From NCBI GenBank assembly GCA_963730285.1, contig CAVSQY010000007.1:186001-250000 (forward strand): a DNA stretch of 64,000 nt, read 5' to 3'. Both the position numbers and the translations under genes were made by a program. Under the pieces are notes generated by a model that was not told the DNA's origin, searched no databases, and worked only from the letters and a program-made list of their open reading frames with translations. The stretch comes from JARDZU01 sp963730285. GTDB taxonomy: Bacteria > Actinomycetota > Acidimicrobiia > Spongiisociales > ZC4RG35. How positions within the stretch are numbered: the first letter of the stretch is position 1; each line of letters begins with the position of its first letter. This document shows, in pieces, positions 62,136-64,000 of this stretch.

Positions 62136-63859
62136 GTGAGAATTACTGCCCTGTTCGCAAGGTCCCGCTCGATTCGAATCGTTCTGCTCGCCTCTGCTCT
62201 CGCCCTGGCTCTCACCGCTGTGGCAGTCGGCTGGATTCGAGGTGGAGCATTCGCAGGCCTTCTCATAGCCGCGGTATCGGTGATCGTGCTTGTGGTGGCT
62301 AAGTCATTGCTGGAAATCGAGTCCGACACATACCAAATCCTTGACAGGATCCGTGCGGTTGAGAAGAAGGCCGAGGATCCCGCTGTTTCGAACCGGGTGC
62401 GTGCGATCGAGAGGAACGTGGGGGACCAGGTCGGGTTCAACGATGCTGTTTTGAACCGGGTGCGTGCAATCGAGAGGAAGGTGGGGGACCAGGTCGGGTT
62501 CAACGATGCTGTTTTGAACCGGGTGCGTGCGATCGAGATGCGGGTGCGTGCGATCGAGAGGAAGGTGGAGGAGCAGGTCGGGTTCAACGATGCTGTTTTG
62601 AACCGGGTGCGAAGGCTCGAGTCCCGAGCCTCTACCGAGGTTCCGATACTGCCGGGTCGTCCTCGGAGGATCGAGAGGATGAAAGATCTCATCAAGGCGG
62701 CCCAGCGGGCGATCGAGGATTCTGGCGCCCCTACCACTCACGATGAGAACCATGAGGAGGCCGCGCCGGCTCGGCCGCCGCTCCATGAACTCGATTCGGC
62801 GGTGGCCAAAGGACCGGTCGTTTCAGTGGTCGTCCCCTGCTTCAACGACGAAGATTATGTAGGTGCTGCACTTGAGTCGATCCGACGCCAATCCGCGAGC
62901 GATTGGGAATGCATCGTGGTCGATGATGGCTCGACTGACCGATCTGTCGGTGAGATTAAGAAAGCGATCTCGGGAGACACCCGTTATCGGCTCGAGAGGC
63001 ATCCGGATAATCGGGGCGTTTCTGCGGCTCGGAATACCGGTCTGGAGCTGGCGTCCGGCCGATATGTTGTTTTTCACGATTCAGATGATCTGATGATGAC
63101 TCATAGTCTCGAAGATCGACTTCGAGCAATTGGTCGTCAGGCCGACCCCGACATCGCCGGCGTGTTTTGTGGCGTCCGAATCGCTGATGACGCTGTGTCC
63201 TTGGATGAAATACCTAACTCCGAACCGTGGAAATCGCGAAGACCTTTCGCAGACTTTGTCAGCTCTGCTGGGGAGTGTCCATTCTCTTTGACCGCAGCTC
63301 TTTCACGAGTTGACGTAGTCCGCGACCTCGGCGGGTTCGTCGAGGACATGACGGTGGCCGAGGACTGGGATCTCTGGTTTCGCATCATGCGAGCCGGCTT
63401 CTACTTTCTTTCTTCCGAACTAAGCACCGTGATCTACCGGCAGTCCGCATCGTCAACTGCACAAACTCGCGGACTAGATCACGTGGAAGTTTCGAATGAC
63501 CTCATTCATGCTGCTCACAACGAGATGAACCTTCCAGGGTCGAGTCGGGTGACGGCGGCGTATCCGTTTCCATTGCCTCTTTCCCACTATCAACAACTCT
63601 TGGCGCGGTCGAAACGCGCTATCGAATCGCGGCCACCACCCTTCTTCGAGGGGATTTCAACACGACGTTGGCCATCCTGGAGACCTTGGACAAGGGTTCT
63701 TGGGTCTTACTACGGCGTCACATTGACATCGACGGAGTGATGACCGATGGGTTTCGGCGCGCTTCTGGTCTCGATGTGACAGAGATGCAGGAGGTTGAGG
63801 ATGAGCTTCAGCCATTGCGACGGGTCTTTCGCAAGGCGATCATTAGAGCAAGTGGATGA
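62136..63859 (+). CDS. Membrane-anchored family 2 glycosyltransferase with coiled-coil repeats, frameshifted
   Basis: About 574 residues when repaired: two N-terminal membrane helices (IVLLASALALALTAVAVGWI; AGLLIAAVSVIVLVVAKS), a coiled coil of 21-residue repeats (RVRAIERKVGDQVGFNDAVLN), then a GT-A domain (VVSVVVPCFNDEDYVGAALE, CIVVDDGSTDRSV, YVVFHDSDDLM, VAEDWDLWFRIM). A base is missing in the G run at 63607-63608; the following frame (TTLLRGDFNTTLAILETLD onward) continues to the stop at 63859. Likely adds a sugar to a lipid-linked or surface glycan at the membrane. Confidence 0.85.
62394..62603 (+). repeat. 63-bp in-frame tandem repeat
   Basis: Three near-identical 63-bp units (62394-62456, 62457-62519, 62541-62603) plus a 21-bp partial unit (62520-62540), all inside the glycosyltransferase gene. 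Each unit encodes 21 residues, exactly three heptads of a coiled coil. Differences are few, so copy number probably varies between strains. Confidence 0.9.
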
Positions 63860-63901
63860 GTCCCGCGGAGGACCGCCTCGAGTCGTGGCTATGAGCTGAC
63901 T

Positions 63902-64000
63902 ATGCGGCACAAGCGAAAGTTGAATGTCGTTCTTGCTCAACCCCCTGGATTCAATGCGGGAATGGCTGCTGTTGACCTTGGTCTTGTGGTTGCCGCCCGA
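63902..64000 (+). CDS. Start of a further protein, cut by window end
   Basis: ATG at 63902 followed by 33 open codons (MRHKRKLNVVLAQPPGFNAG..., Gly/Ala/Val-rich). It lies 42 bp after the glycosyltransferase in the same direction. The short LNVVLAQPPG stretch looks like the first strand of a nucleotide-sugar or glycosyltransferase fold, but too little is visible to name it. Confidence 0.45.
   Translation, partial: MRHKRKLNVVLAQPPGFNAGMAAVDLGLVVAAR

Noticed and set aside
62394..62603. Possible CRISPR-like array
   Set aside because: Repeats are contiguous with no spacers, in frame, and encode a coiled coil inside a glycosyltransferase.

Overview
The window looks like part of a chromosome from a high-GC actinobacterium, most likely class Acidimicrobiia. 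The evidence is the F420-type luciferase-like oxidoreductases, a 13E12/DUF222-HNH protein, a DevR/DevS-like two-component pair, a SUF system with SufU and a Rieske ferredoxin, frequent GTG/TTG starts, Thr-rich linkers in secreted proteins, and many SLH-like repeats of the form GCNPPxNxxFCP. I saw no rRNA, tRNA, CRISPR array, transposase or phage gene.

0-44.6 kb is mostly housekeeping. It opens with a truncated histidine kinase and two secreted proteins, then a MacB/FtsX-type ABC exporter, an ECF sigma factor coupled to a membrane GerMN/Gmad2 protein, a VOC protein and a methyltransferase. A decayed stretch (8.7-10.2 kb) follows, then an HNH protein, DUF302, a double GNAT and a divergent DevR/DevS-like pair. 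Next come SRPBCC, FMN and CBS genes, a multicopper oxidase with an extra cupredoxin domain, a RibD-like reductase, a class III aminotransferase and a principal-type sigma factor. The SUF genes are split: sufD-Rieske-sufC on the plus strand and sufC-sufS-sufU on the minus strand, with an M42 peptidase, fumC and xseA-xseB between them. After a YbaK deacylase, two LLM oxidoreductases, tyrA and a TetR/acyl-CoA dehydrogenase pair comes a lipoate block: lpd, a 2-oxoacid dehydrogenase E2, and a fused lipB-lipA.

44.6-58.8 kb is an envelope/secretion region. An old tandem duplication of (lipA 3' end - SLH-like protein - metallophosphoesterase) left one intact and one broken phosphoesterase and an 80-bp lipA remnant. 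Further genes encode a polysaccharide-lyase-like SLH protein, an L,D-transpeptidase with SLH-like repeats and an M24 peptidase. A tightly coupled minus-strand operon (58752 down to 52013) then encodes a MauE-like membrane protein, a Tat-exported Cys-rich MauA-like protein with propeller-like repeats, a MauD/TlpA-like thioredoxin, membrane proteins, and two secreted proteins with Cys-paired SLH-like repeats. I consider this the most interesting system in the window: a methylamine-dehydrogenase-maturation-like module attached to Cys-rich surface proteins, with no recognisable MauB or MauG nearby.

58.8-64 kb is a surface-glycan cluster: two family-2 glycosyltransferases, a CMP-sugar synthetase-like cytidylyltransferase, a 2-hydroxyacid dehydrogenase and an SDR, with stop/start overlaps linking the first five genes.

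Six otherwise intact genes between 42.5 and 63.7 kb carry single-base frameshifts, mostly in short G runs. Sequencing or assembly error is the likeliest cause, so these genes are annotated at full span.
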